A stretch of 64,000 nucleotides of DNA from Mycobacterium sp. PO1 (GTDB lineage Bacteria; Actinomycetota; Actinomycetes; Mycobacteriales; Mycobacteriaceae). The stretch covers positions 1-64,000 of the forward strand of contig NZ_BLTG01000060.1 of the NCBI RefSeq assembly GCF_017312405.1. The letters are read 5' to 3'. Made by a program: the position numbers and the translations under genes. Under the pieces are notes generated by a model that made no database searches, had not been told where the DNA came from, and saw only the letters and a list, made by a program, of their open reading frames with translations. Below, one piece after another: positions 32,376 through 40,731 of this stretch (position 1 is the first letter of the stretch; the number at the start of each line of letters is the position of its first letter).

Positions 32376-33740
32376 ATGCGAGTAGCTGTGAAACCGGTCA
32401 TCACGACCAGCGTGGCCCTGGTGGGGGCCAGTGTCCTCGCCGTCGCGCCACTGGAGCCGCCGGCACCCGCGACCGCACGAGTCGTCGAACAGGACGTCAG
32501 CCTGACCGCGTCCTCGCTGGCCTACGTGCCGATCAACGCGATCGAGCAGGTCTTCAGCGCTCCGGCCAACATGGTGGCCGCGCTGGACCGGCTGGCCACC
32601 GCGCTGGCGATCAGCGGCAGCTGGAACGAATCGCACCCCAACAACGTGTGGGGCTGGGATCCTGCGAATCCGGACATGCTGCGCGAGGCGGTCAACGTCC
32701 TGGTGCCCTTCCCGTCGTTCTCGCAGCCGTGGGGCGAGCACCTGAACTGGTGGGCCGCAGCGAATCTGCCGATGTACGAGGGTTGCGCCTACGAATGCGA
32801 AGACCTGCCCGGAATGTTGGACCTGATGTTCAAGGTCCCGATGAGCGAGTTCTACGACGAGGACGGCTACACCTTCCCGACCGTCATCAACCCGATCGAC
32901 GGCCAGGAGACCGAATGGTCCGAACAGCAGGTCATCCTGGACCCGGCGGAGCCGATCAAATCGGTGTGGGCATCGCTGACCGCCGAGCCGACCGGCATCC
33001 AGACCGTGACCTGGTGGGAGGTCGTCACGGCCGTCGCGAATTTCAGTGCCGCGCTGCAGATCACGGGTCACCTGCCCGACTGGATCGCCGTGCGCGAGAT
33101 CGAGACGTTCTTCAAGCACTTCCTGCGTGAACCCGAGGAAGACATCGCCCCCGAGGACGAGGAGTCGGAGACTCCGGCCGAGGCGAACGCCATGCTGGTC
33201 GCCTCGTCTGTCGGCCTCTCCCCCGTCGCCGCGCCCAGCGATGTCGCTCCCGTCGCGGAGGAAGCCGACGAGGCGGCCGGTGGCGAGTCCGCCGCTGCGA
33301 CGGATCAGGGTGAGTCGTCGATCGTGGCCAAGGCGACCGACGAGCTGAAGAAGAAGTTCGAGTCCGCGCCGATCGTCGCAGACGTCATCGACGAGGCGTC
33401 CGAGGATGTCGTGTCCGAGGATGTCACGGAGGACTCCACCATCGAAACGGACTCTGACGAGGCTGCCACCGAAGAAGACGCCGACGAGGCCGGCGCCGAA
33501 GAAGACGCCGACGAGGCTGTCGACGAATCAGCCGAGGCGGACGCCGATGCCGAGGCCGACAGCTCCACCACCGGCGGCAAGCACCGCAAGGACGACGACA
33601 GCAGCGGATCCTCACAGAGCGCGTCGAGCTCGTCGAGCGATTCGTCGGACACCAAGGACAGCGACTCGGGCGACAGCAAGGGCAGCGACAGCAAGGGCAG
33701 CGACAGCAAGGGCAGCGACTCGGGCGGCAGCGACGACTGA
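32376..33740 (+). CDS. Secreted acidic protein with only the PE-PPE-associated second domain
   Basis: A 454-residue exported protein. The signal peptide is MRVAVKPVITTSVALVGASV to about residue 35. A domain of about 220 residues follows (GWDPANPDM, ANLPMYEGC, FYDEDGYTF) matching the second domain of the protein at 26921-29230 but without the hydrolase domain. The tail is Asp/Glu-rich, then Ser/Asp/Lys repeats. ATG 32376 is chosen over 32367 because it aligns residue for residue with the paralogue start and has GAAGAG at suitable distance. No catalytic motif is evident. It may be a truncated derivative or a partner of the PE-PPE proteins. Confidence 0.75.
   Translation: MRVAVKPVITTSVALVGASVLAVAPLEPPAPATARVVEQDVSLTASSLAYVPINAIEQVFSAPANMVAALDRLATALAISGSWNESHPNNVWGWDPANPDMLREAVNVLVPFPSFSQPWGEHLNWWAAANLPMYEGCAYECEDLPGMLDLMFKVPMSEFYDEDGYTFPTVINPIDGQETEWSEQQVILDPAEPIKSVWASLTAEPTGIQTVTWWEVVTAVANFSAALQITGHLPDWIAVREIETFFKHFLREPEEDIAPEDEESETPAEANAMLVASSVGLSPVAAPSDVAPVAEEADEAAGGESAAATDQGESSIVAKATDELKKKFESAPIVADVIDEASEDVVSEDVTEDSTIETDSDEAATEEDADEAGAEEDADEAVDESAEADADAEADSSTTGGKHRKDDDSSGSSQSASSSSSDSSDTKDSDSGDSKGSDSKGSDSKGSDSGGSDD
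33681..33720 (+). repeat. 15-bp tandem repeats encoding GSDSK
   Basis: GGCAGCGACAGCAAG occurs at 33681 and 33696, with partial copies before 33681 and after 33710. It encodes the GSDSK-rich C-terminus of the secreted protein. Likely slippage-prone. Confidence 0.85.
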
Positions 33741-33747
33741 CCCGTGA

Positions 33748-33786
33748 CCTGGATGGGGACCGGCTCTCAGTCGGTGCCCATCCAGG
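33748..33786. terminator. Bidirectional hairpin between convergent genes
   Basis: CCTGGATGGG (33748-33757) pairs with CCCATCCAGG (33777-33786), and the stem continues as ACCG/CGGT after one mismatch. It lies just after the secreted protein stop and overlaps the last codons of the nitroreductase. Confidence 0.75.
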
Positions 33787-34510
33787 GCCGGTTGCCGTAC
33801 CGGTTGAAGTGCATCACCTCAGCCGCAGGCCGGCGGGTGGTGGGGCCGTAACGGCCCCGCGGCCAGCCCAGCGGGACGACGCAGCACGGCGTGACCGAGA
33901 CGGGCAGACCCAACGTTCGGCGGGTGGATGTGACGCTCCACAGCGGCAGTGTGATCAGCGATGCGCCCAACCCCATCGCCCGCGCAGCCAGAAGCAGGTT
34001 CTGCACGCTGGGGTAGATCGAGCCGAAGAAGCCGGACAGTGCCGCGTGCGGCATCGGCACGAACGGGACCCGACCGTCCTTGGCGCCCAACCGCAGGCAG
34101 GCCACGATCAAGACCGGGACCTCGGTGAAGTGGTCGACCTGCCACTGCACGGCCCGCGCGGTTTTGGCCATCGACTCGTCGGTGGCCGCCACCCGGCGGA
34201 TGACCGTCTGGTAGTACAGATTCCAGGCCTGCCGGTAACGCTTGGCAAGCTTCTTCTTGGTGTCGTAATCCTTGATGACGATGAATTCCCAGTTCTGCCC
34301 GTTGGCCCCGGTGGGGGCATGCAGGGCGACCTCGATGCACTTCATCAGGATCTCGTCGTCGATCGGGTCGGGATAGACCCTTCGCACCGCGCGTTGGGTC
34401 ATCATCGCGTCGACCAGCGGCATGTCAAGGCGGGCAAGGGCTTCCGCCGTCGTCGGTACCTCCCCAGGGGTATCGGTGTAGCGGCGGTCGCGATCGGCCA
34501 TGTCAGGCAT
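33767..34510 (-). CDS. Nitroreductase-family FMN oxidoreductase
   Basis: A 247-residue FMN-dependent reductase of the nitroreductase superfamily. The N-terminal FMN loop is TQRAVRRVYPDPI followed by ALHAPTGANGQNWEFIVI. The C-terminal family element is LGLPVSVTPCCVVPLGWPRG, and RYGNRPW ends the protein. Likely substrates are quinones, nitro compounds or enones; the true one is unknown. The ATG at 34510 overlaps the DUF2505 stop by eight bases, with an ATG at 34501 as alternative. It is the last gene of a three-gene minus-strand operon, flavodoxin-like, DUF2505, nitroreductase. Confidence 0.85.
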   Translation of the reverse strand: MPDMADRDRRYTDTPGEVPTTAEALARLDMPLVDAMMTQRAVRRVYPDPIDDEILMKCIEVALHAPTGANGQNWEFIVIKDYDTKKKLAKRYRQAWNLYYQTVIRRVAATDESMAKTARAVQWQVDHFTEVPVLIVACLRLGAKDGRVPFVPMPHAALSGFFGSIYPSVQNLLLAARAMGLGASLITLPLWSVTSTRRTLGLPVSVTPCCVVPLGWPRGRYGPTTRRPAAEVMHFNRYGNRPWMGTD

Positions 34511-35006
34511 TGCGGGAAATCCAATCCGAGGTGAAACGCTGCAGCGCGGGAATCTCGACGGTGATCTGATCGCAGATGTACTTCTCGATCCGGCCGCCCA
34601 CCAACGGGATCCTGACCTCGACCGTGCCGGACAGGGTCAGGCTGGACCCGTCGGGGGCCGGGGCGAGCGATGCCGCGCCGAGACCGCGACCGGGCACGCC
34701 GGACGCCGCGATCGTGACCTCGCCGCTGACCCGCTCCGCGGCGGGACGCCATGTCTCGGTCCGCATGAGCGTCAGGTCGCCGGGAAACACCCTGGCCAGC
34801 ACGCTGGGCAGCACATCGTGACCGAGATCCTGGGTCGTGGCCACCGAGATCGTGCCGTCACCGTCGACGGTCAAGGTGTCCAATGTGGTCGCGCCGCCGC
34901 CGAACTCGGCGATCCGGGCGTGCCAGTACGCTTCGCTGCCGAACGCCGAATGGATCATCTCGACGCTGGCGGGCGAGTCGGTGCGGACGTCAAACGGACG
35001 TGGCAT
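34503..35006 (-). CDS. DUF2505 family protein
   Basis: A 167-residue soluble protein of the actinobacterial DUF2505 family (START/SRPBCC-like fold, function unknown). The N-terminus is MPRPFDVRTDSPASVEMIHS, the middle contains DGTISVATTQDLG, and the C-terminal strand-helix is VGGRIEKYICDQI. It could bind a hydrophobic ligand, as helix-grip folds do. Its start overlaps the end of the flavodoxin-like gene by 17 bases and its stop overlaps the nitroreductase start. Confidence 0.8.
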   Translation of the reverse strand: MPRPFDVRTDSPASVEMIHSAFGSEAYWHARIAEFGGGATTLDTLTVDGDGTISVATTQDLGHDVLPSVLARVFPGDLTLMRTETWRPAAERVSGEVTIAASGVPGRGLGAASLAPAPDGSSLTLSGTVEVRIPLVGGRIEKYICDQITVEIPALQRFTSDWISRNA

Positions 35007-35691
35007 CGCGTTTACCGAACAATCGGTCCGCAAGCTTGCCCGCGAACGTGCGTGCCTGCCCCACCTGCGCGTCGCTGATGTTGGTGGGTGGGAGTTTGAG
35101 GCCCAGATAGCGATCGCGGTACTCCCCCGAGCCCAGATAGCTCGCCAGCGACAGCAGGGACGGCAGTTCGCCACCGGGATAGCCGAAATGGATGCTGTCG
35201 GCGAACCGGCCACCGTTCTTGTCCGCCAGTTCGCGCACTGCTTCCAGATTGCGCCGCCACTTACGCCGGCACACCACGAACACCGCGTAGGGCGTGCCGT
35301 CGAGCAGCGGTGCCGCCTCGGCGGAGGTGAGGAACGAACGAAGCGGCATGCTGACGGTGTCCCACCAGGTGGGTGAACCGAGGCAGACGAGGTCGTAGTT
35401 CCCGTCCCGCACCGCATCGGGAGTGCGGATTTCACCCGTCTGACCACGGTTCTGCGCAGGCAGCACGCTGAACATGTCCGGCCACACCTTGCGCATCGGG
35501 AACCGGGTGAACGGCTCGGCGTACCTGGCATCGACGAACTCGATTGCCGCGGTGTGCACTTCGCACCCACGCTGCCGGAACACCTCGGCCGCCCCATCGA
35601 GCACCTTCGCGGTCTGACCGGTGTAGGAGTAGTAGACGAACAGTACCCGCGGCGCCGCTTTCGGGCCGGTGCCGCCGTCCGCGGCGGTCAT
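34990..35691 (-). CDS. Flavodoxin-like FMN protein
   Basis: A 233-residue protein with a flavodoxin fold. The phosphate-binding loop YYSYTGQTAKV (TxTGxT type) is at about residues 20-30, and the isoalloxazine-loop region LVCLGSPTWWDTVSMPLRSF follows. It is longer than small electron-transfer flavodoxins and may be an NAD(P)H:quinone reductase or flavodoxin-domain protein. Start at ATG 35691 (MTAADGGTGPKAAPRVLFV). Downstream genes overlap it, so DUF2505 and nitroreductase are cotranslated. The divergent methyltransferase starts 130 bp away. Confidence 0.8.
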   Translation of the reverse strand: MTAADGGTGPKAAPRVLFVYYSYTGQTAKVLDGAAEVFRQRGCEVHTAAIEFVDARYAEPFTRFPMRKVWPDMFSVLPAQNRGQTGEIRTPDAVRDGNYDLVCLGSPTWWDTVSMPLRSFLTSAEAAPLLDGTPYAVFVVCRRKWRRNLEAVRELADKNGGRFADSIHFGYPGGELPSLLSLASYLGSGEYRDRYLGLKLPPTNISDAQVGQARTFAGKLADRLFGKRDATSV

Positions 35692-35784
35692 CGACGACCG
35701 CCGGTGGGCTCTCCCGCTGAATTCACATCTGCTCCCTTCGGTGTGGGGCCGGTGGTGTCGGCCGGCCGCGGTGCGCCAAGCTGA

Positions 35785-35814
35785 TTGTCCCGCAGCGACC
35801 TTTCCGCATAGCCT
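35785..35814 (+). promoter_or_regulatory. Leaderless promoter of the methyltransferase gene
   Basis: TTGTCC (35785-35790), an 18-base spacer and TAGCCT (35809-35814) form a SigA-type promoter. The -10 ends seven bases before the ATG at 35822, so the message should begin at the start codon. No Shine-Dalgarno sequence is present. Confidence 0.6.
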
Positions 35815-35821
35815 CTGTCTC

Positions 35822-36652
35822 ATGACCGACAAGGTGTCCATCGATCTGACCGGCCCGGCCCAGACCATGTTGACCACGCTGTACCTCAAAGCGCTGGACG
35901 CGGACTTCGAGCAGCCGGTCCTCGGCGACCGGTTCGCCAAGGAGGCCATCGACCGCATCGACTACGACTGGCGTGAGCTCGGCGTCAGCGGCACGTGGGC
36001 GCCACTGGTGACGGTGCGCACCGCCCAGTACGACATCTGGGCCCGGCAGTTCCTGGCCGTGCACGGCCCCTGCACGGTCGTGCACCTCGGCTGCGGTCTG
36101 GACAGCCGCGTCTTCCGGATCGATCCGGGGCCGGACGTGCAGTGGTACGACGTGGACTTCCCGGGCGTCATCGCGTTGCGCGAACAGATCTACCCGAGCC
36201 GCCCGAACTACCACCTGCTGGCGACACCGGCGACCGAATTGTCGTGGCTGGACCAGATTCCGGCGGACAAGCCGGTGCTGTTCCTGGCCGAGGGCATCAG
36301 CATGTACCTGACCGAGGAGGACGGCATCGCGCTGCTGCGCCGCGTGGTCGAGCGCTTCCCGTCCGGCGAACTGCAGATCGACTTCTACAACTGGGTCGGT
36401 ATCCGGTCGCAGCGCATGCAGACGCTGGTGCGGCGCACCGGCTCCACGCTGCACTGGGCCGTCAACCGCCCGGACGACATCCTGTCCCGGGTTCCGGGGA
36501 TCCGGTTGCTCGCCTCGGCAACGCTGTTCGACGCCAGCACCGCCGAGCGGGGATCCGGGCCGTTCCGCGCGGTGCGTCGCGCGGTGACCGTGCTTCCGCC
36601 GGTGCGGAAAGCGTTGCAGTATCACCGCTACGCGTTCGGGCCCGTCACTTGA
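35822..36652 (+). CDS. LCM-family SAM-dependent methyltransferase
   Basis: A 276-residue putative O-methyltransferase of the leucine-carboxyl-methyltransferase-like family. SAM motif I VVHLGCGLDSRVFRID (about residues 84-99) is canonical, followed by VQWYDVDFPGVIALREQ and LFLAEGISMYL. The start is at ATG 35822, 51 codons inside a longer open frame, supported by an ideally placed leaderless promoter. Its 3' end overlaps convergent papA5 by eight bases. It is not related to the phthiotriol O-methyltransferase Rv2952 as I recall it, so a role in methylating the lipid is only possible by proximity. Confidence 0.87.
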   Translation: MTDKVSIDLTGPAQTMLTTLYLKALDADFEQPVLGDRFAKEAIDRIDYDWRELGVSGTWAPLVTVRTAQYDIWARQFLAVHGPCTVVHLGCGLDSRVFRIDPGPDVQWYDVDFPGVIALREQIYPSRPNYHLLATPATELSWLDQIPADKPVLFLAEGISMYLTEEDGIALLRRVVERFPSGELQIDFYNWVGIRSQRMQTLVRRTGSTLHWAVNRPDDILSRVPGIRLLASATLFDASTAERGSGPFRAVRRAVTVLPPVRKALQYHRYAFGPVT

Positions 36653-37901
36653 CACCGGCGCCGGCCTGACGCGCGGCGATGCCGCGCAGAATGGTGTCGA
36701 TCGCGTTCACGGACTTCTCCGGCTCCGGTCCGTGCGAGTGGTACTCGATCATCAGCTGGCCGGCGAAGATCTTGCTGGTGTAGATCTCGATGCCGGAGCT
36801 GACCGCGAAGTACAGCTCGCCGTGGCTGGCCGACAACTCCATGCCCGGGGGCATCCGCATCGGCGGAACGATGCCGTTGTCGGTGAACATCACGACATCG
36901 GGCAGGCCGGGGGGGTTTCCGACGTACTGCGGGCTGAAATGCAGGAAGCTCTGCTGGATGACGCCCTCAGCGATGTCCTTCTTGAAGGTGTCGTTGATGT
37001 CGCGGGCCAGATCGATGACATCGGTGCCGTGCTCGATCTCGGCGAGGTAGGTGGCGATACCCACCGGGTTGGTGCACTCGGTGGCCGACACCGGCGGTGA
37101 GAGCAGATACCGCAGATCCACCGGATACACGTACGGAACCGGGATGTTCGGGGTGGCGCGCAGCTGCCACTCGGCCATCAGCACCGCCGCCGACAGCAGG
37201 CTGTTCAGCCCCAGCTTGTGGGCACGGCAGAACGCCACGATGTTCTCGGTCTCGGTCTCCGAGAGCTTGCAGTACGCCATGGGCACCCGCTGCGGCAGAA
37301 CCGGATTCGACTCCGACGGGGCCCGGCGCGACGGCGGCAGCTCGTAGGCGAACATCGCCGCGAGCAGCCGCTCGAGCCCGGAGCGCGGCCGCTTCTCCAC
37401 GTTGCGGTCCGCCAGCACGACCTCCAGTGACACCGGCGCGGAATGCACCTTCGGTGGTGAGGTGCGCCCGGTGGTGACCAGATCGGTGTAGGTGGAGAAC
37501 AACTCCTCGACGAGGCTGAACTGGTGATGGCCGTCGGCCAGGCTGTGGTGGATGTAGAGGGTCAGCTGGATCTGCCCGTCCCGGTCGGTCAGCCGCAGAT
37601 GCGACAGCGCCGCGGTCTGGTCGAACAGCAGCGGCGGCGGCTCGTCGTCGCCGTGTACCTCCACCACGTCGAGACCCTCGTGCATCAGATCGTCGAGGAC
37701 GATCTCCCACCGGCCGTCGGGTGACTGCTCGAGGTGGCCGTTGAGCACCGGGTGGGCGGCCAGCAGCGCGTCGAACGCCTCGGCGAGTGCATCGACGTCG
37801 ACGCTGCCGCGGACGTGAGCGGCCAACCCGACGAAATTGTGGGTCTCGGCGAACATCTCCTCGCTGCGCGCCAGCTTCCGGATCCCCGAAGATGGAAACA
37901 C
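36645..37901 (-). CDS. papA5: Phthiocerol/phthiodiolone diester acyltransferase PapA5
   Basis: A 418-residue condensation-fold acyltransferase; M. tuberculosis PapA5 has 422. The catalytic motif HHSLADG (HHxxxDG) is at residues 118-124. Conserved blocks include IPVPYVYPVDLRYLLSPPV and the C-terminal AGQLMIEYHSHGPEPEKS. PapA5 esterifies the phthiocerol diol with two mycocerosyl chains taken from the Mas ACP. Start GTG at 37901 is chosen because AGGGAG lies six bases upstream and the protein then begins like PapA5 (MFPxSxIRKL); the frame can also open at a TTG at 37928. It follows drrC by 23 bp at the end of the PKS operon. Confidence 0.93.
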   Translation of the reverse strand: MFPSSGIRKLARSEEMFAETHNFVGLAAHVRGSVDVDALAEAFDALLAAHPVLNGHLEQSPDGRWEIVLDDLMHEGLDVVEVHGDDEPPPLLFDQTAALSHLRLTDRDGQIQLTLYIHHSLADGHHQFSLVEELFSTYTDLVTTGRTSPPKVHSAPVSLEVVLADRNVEKRPRSGLERLLAAMFAYELPPSRRAPSESNPVLPQRVPMAYCKLSETETENIVAFCRAHKLGLNSLLSAAVLMAEWQLRATPNIPVPYVYPVDLRYLLSPPVSATECTNPVGIATYLAEIEHGTDVIDLARDINDTFKKDIAEGVIQQSFLHFSPQYVGNPPGLPDVVMFTDNGIVPPMRMPPGMELSASHGELYFAVSSGIEIYTSKIFAGQLMIEYHSHGPEPEKSVNAIDTILRGIAARQAGAGVK

Positions 37902-37924
37902 GTCAGACTCCCTACCGGTCGTTG

Positions 37925-38794
37925 TCAACCACGTTTGCTGGCCCTACGGAACCCGATCGCCAGCGGGACCGCGCACACCGCGAAGATCCCGGCGGACCAC
38001 AGCACCGAGAACAACACCGGCTCGGCGACGGGCCCCTCGAGTGCCAGGCCGCGCATCGCCTCGATGGTATAGCTGACCGGTTGATGCTCGACGATCGGTT
38101 GCAGCCACTCGGGGTACTGGTCGAGCGGCACGAAACCGATCGAGAAGAACATCAGCATCGCGATCAGGATCTCGGTGGCCTGCGGCACGATCGTGTTGGC
38201 GGAGAACAGCGCCAGCGTGAGCACCGCCGCCGACAGGGCCACGCCGAACAGCGCGGGCATGAACACCCATGCCACCGCGGCAGGCACGCCCTGCTCGAAC
38301 CGGAAGCCCAGCGCCAGCCCCACGCACAACACGCCGAGGGTGATCAGCACGATGCGGATGAAATCGGCCAGCAGCCGGGCCAGCAGCCCGGCCGCGCGGT
38401 GCACGGGCACGACCCAGAACCGGGACAGCAGGCCGACCTCGCGTTCACGCATGATGCCGACCGCTCCGATGATCGCGCCCGTCATGCCGCCGACCAGCGC
38501 CACCAGCGGAACCTGCGAGTACAGCCCGCTGGCGCCGGTGACCTGCTCGAGGACGTCACCGAGCACGATGTCCAGCGCCACCAGGAAACCGGCGGGCATG
38601 ACCAGCGACTGCACCAGTGTCGCCGGGTCGCGGCTCCAGCGGCGCAGGATCCGGCCGGTGAGCACCAGCACCTGCGGCAGCAGCTGCTTGGGTGAGTTCT
38701 CCCAGATGCGCTCCATCCGGTGCCTGCCGCCAGGACGGTAGGGCGCCTGGGCCTTGCTGGCGGACGCCGCCGCGCGGCTGTCGGTGCGGGCCAT
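37925..38794 (-). CDS. drrC: ABC-2 transporter permease DrrC
   Basis: A 289-residue membrane protein of the ABC-2 type with about six helices (residues 70-285), third subunit of the DrrABC exporter that moves phthiocerol dimycocerosates to the outer envelope in M. tuberculosis. It carries the family element EREVGLLSRFWVVPVHRAAG and GFVPLDQYPEWLQPIVEHQP. The ATG at 38794 shares one base with the drrB stop (TGATG); the open frame extends upstream inside drrB and is not used. It is homologous to DrrB, with the same WLQ/WIQ-P-xxxxQPxS motif. Confidence 0.92.
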   Translation of the reverse strand: MARTDSRAAASASKAQAPYRPGGRHRMERIWENSPKQLLPQVLVLTGRILRRWSRDPATLVQSLVMPAGFLVALDIVLGDVLEQVTGASGLYSQVPLVALVGGMTGAIIGAVGIMREREVGLLSRFWVVPVHRAAGLLARLLADFIRIVLITLGVLCVGLALGFRFEQGVPAAVAWVFMPALFGVALSAAVLTLALFSANTIVPQATEILIAMLMFFSIGFVPLDQYPEWLQPIVEHQPVSYTIEAMRGLALEGPVAEPVLFSVLWSAGIFAVCAVPLAIGFRRASKRG

Positions 38795-39633
38795 CAGCGC
38801 CGCCTCCGGCTGACCAGAGCGTGCAGCAGCCCCGCGACGACGATCACACCGACCGCCCACGCGACGCCCGGCCCCAGCACCGACAGCGTGGCCTGCGGCG
38901 CGGCATCGGTGGTGTCGCCGGCCAGCGCCTGCATGCCGTACACCCACTGCGACAGCGGCTGGTTACGAACGAAGCCCTGGATCCACTCGGGGAAGCGTTC
39001 CACCGGTTGCAGGCCCACCGAAGCCAGACCGAGAGTCAGCTGCGGCACCAGCATCATCGGGGCGGTCGCCTCGGGGTTCTGGGTGGCCACGCCGATCAGA
39101 TCACCGATCAGCGCGAGCCCGGCCCCGATGAGCAGCGTCAACGCCACGAAACCGACGATGTACAGCGGCCCCTCGTTGAATCGGAACCCGATCACATAGC
39201 CGCAGGCCACCGACACCGCCAGCGCCACGCAGCACCGGTACATGCTGGCGGTGAGCCGCGACGAGAGCGGGGTCAGCGTCGCGATCGGCATCGCGCGGAA
39301 GCGGCGGTTGATGCCCTGCACCGAATCGGTGGCCGAGCGGAACGCCGCGGACACCGCGGCGAACCAGATCGCCTGCAGCACGATGAGCGGCGTCAGGTAC
39401 TGCGCGTAACTGCTCAGCGGCTGAACCGCCCCCATCATCTGCTTGAGCGGCAGGTAATAGCCGACGGTGAACACGATCGAACCGATGATCTGCGTCGCGA
39501 GTTCGCCGTTGCGCAGGGTCGGAGTGATCATGCGGACCGTCAGCACCCACCACTGCTGCAGCGTGGACACCGGCGGACGCGCCCCGACCGGCACGGCGCC
39601 GACCGGGGCAGTGAGCGTGGAGTTGTCGATCAC
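38794..39633 (-). CDS. drrB: ABC-2 transporter permease DrrB
   Basis: A 279-residue permease with about six membrane helices (residues 50-275), expected to form the channel with DrrC and be energised by DrrA. Family elements are QGINRRFRAMPIATLTPLSS and GLQPVERFPEWIQGFVRNQP. The start overlaps the drrA stop as ATGA, and the stop touches drrC, indicating coupled translation of the three subunits. Related daunorubicin permeases export polyketides; in mycobacterial pps loci the cargo is phthiocerol-type lipid. Confidence 0.92.
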   Translation of the reverse strand: MIDNSTLTAPVGAVPVGARPPVSTLQQWWVLTVRMITPTLRNGELATQIIGSIVFTVGYYLPLKQMMGAVQPLSSYAQYLTPLIVLQAIWFAAVSAAFRSATDSVQGINRRFRAMPIATLTPLSSRLTASMYRCCVALAVSVACGYVIGFRFNEGPLYIVGFVALTLLIGAGLALIGDLIGVATQNPEATAPMMLVPQLTLGLASVGLQPVERFPEWIQGFVRNQPLSQWVYGMQALAGDTTDAAPQATLSVLGPGVAWAVGVIVVAGLLHALVSRRRR

Positions 39634-40634
39634 GCGTAGGCGTCCGCCCGGGCGAATTCCTCGGTCTCGTCGTCGCGGGAGCGGGTGTCGTCCCCGGTGA
39701 GCGCCAGGAACACCTCGTCCAGGGACGGCCGGCGCAACGCGATGTCCATCAACTCGATGTGGGCCTCGCTGAGCATCTGCAGGGCCGCCATCAGCGTGTT
39801 GGGACCGTCGGGTGCGGGCATCGAGATCCGGTCGGACGTCTCGGTCAGCGCCGCGCGGTTCGCCTCGGGCAGCAGCGGCCCCAGCACCCTGGCCACCTCG
39901 TGGATGTCCCGCAGGTGACGCGGCACGATCTCGCAGTACGTGCCGCCGGTGCGCTCTTTGAGCTGATCGGCGGTGCCCTCGGCGATCACCGTCCCCCTGT
40001 CGATGACGATGATCCGGTCGGACAGCAGATCCGCCTCTTCCAGGTACTGGGTGGTGAGCAGCGTCGCGATGCCGGCTTCCTTGAAGTCGGTGACCAGCTC
40101 CCAGATCGCCTGCCTGCTGCGCGGGTCCAGACCCGTCGTCGGCTCGTCCAGGAACACCACCTCGGGACGCACCACCAGTCCGCAGGCGATGTCGATGCGC
40201 CGTTTCATCCCGCCGGAGTAGGTGCCCACGGGGCGGTCCCCGGCATGAACCAGGTCGAACTGCTCGAGCAGTTCCACGGCCCGCTGCTTGGCCACCTTTT
40301 TCTTCAGGCCCTGCAGCCGGCCGAACATCAACAGGTTCTCGCGGCCGGTCAACAACTCGTCCAGCGCGACGTGCTGGCCGGTCAGCATCAACGAGCGACG
40401 CACCCCGGCGGGATCGCCGACCACGTCGTGACCGGCGATCAGCGCACGTCCGCTGTCCGGCTTGATCAGCGTCGACAAGATGTTGACGGTCGTGGTCTTC
40501 CCGGCGCCGTTCGGACCCAGCAGACCGAGCACCTCGCCGCGCTCGACCTCGAAGCTCACGTCGCGTAACGCAGCGACCGAGCCGAAGGACTTCTTGATGC
40601 CGGCGACGATCACCGCCTTGTCAGTGCGGGTCAT
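39630..40634 (-). CDS. drrA: ABC transporter ATP-binding protein DrrA
   Basis: A 334-residue ATPase. Walker A is GLLGPNGAGKTTT (about residues 37-49), signature YSGGMKRRIDIA (about 140), Walker B VVFLDEPTTGLD, then a C-terminal DrrA-type regulatory extension with SLDEVFLALTG. It is the energy subunit of DrrABC. GGAGGA precedes the ATG. It lies 97 bp after the ppsE-like gene, the largest gap within the operon apart from that between the first PKS and the FAAL, but no terminator is visible. Confidence 0.94.
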   Translation of the reverse strand: MTRTDKAVIVAGIKKSFGSVAALRDVSFEVERGEVLGLLGPNGAGKTTTVNILSTLIKPDSGRALIAGHDVVGDPAGVRRSLMLTGQHVALDELLTGRENLLMFGRLQGLKKKVAKQRAVELLEQFDLVHAGDRPVGTYSGGMKRRIDIACGLVVRPEVVFLDEPTTGLDPRSRQAIWELVTDFKEAGIATLLTTQYLEEADLLSDRIIVIDRGTVIAEGTADQLKERTGGTYCEIVPRHLRDIHEVARVLGPLLPEANRAALTETSDRISMPAPDGPNTLMAALQMLSEAHIELMDIALRRPSLDEVFLALTGDDTRSRDDETEEFARADAYA

Positions 40635-40731
40635 GGGATCCTCCTCCCCCCGGTCGTGGAACCCGACCGGGCGATCCGTCGCGGCAGACAGACCGATCGG
40701 TGTGGGTCACGACGGATCAACCCATCGCCGG

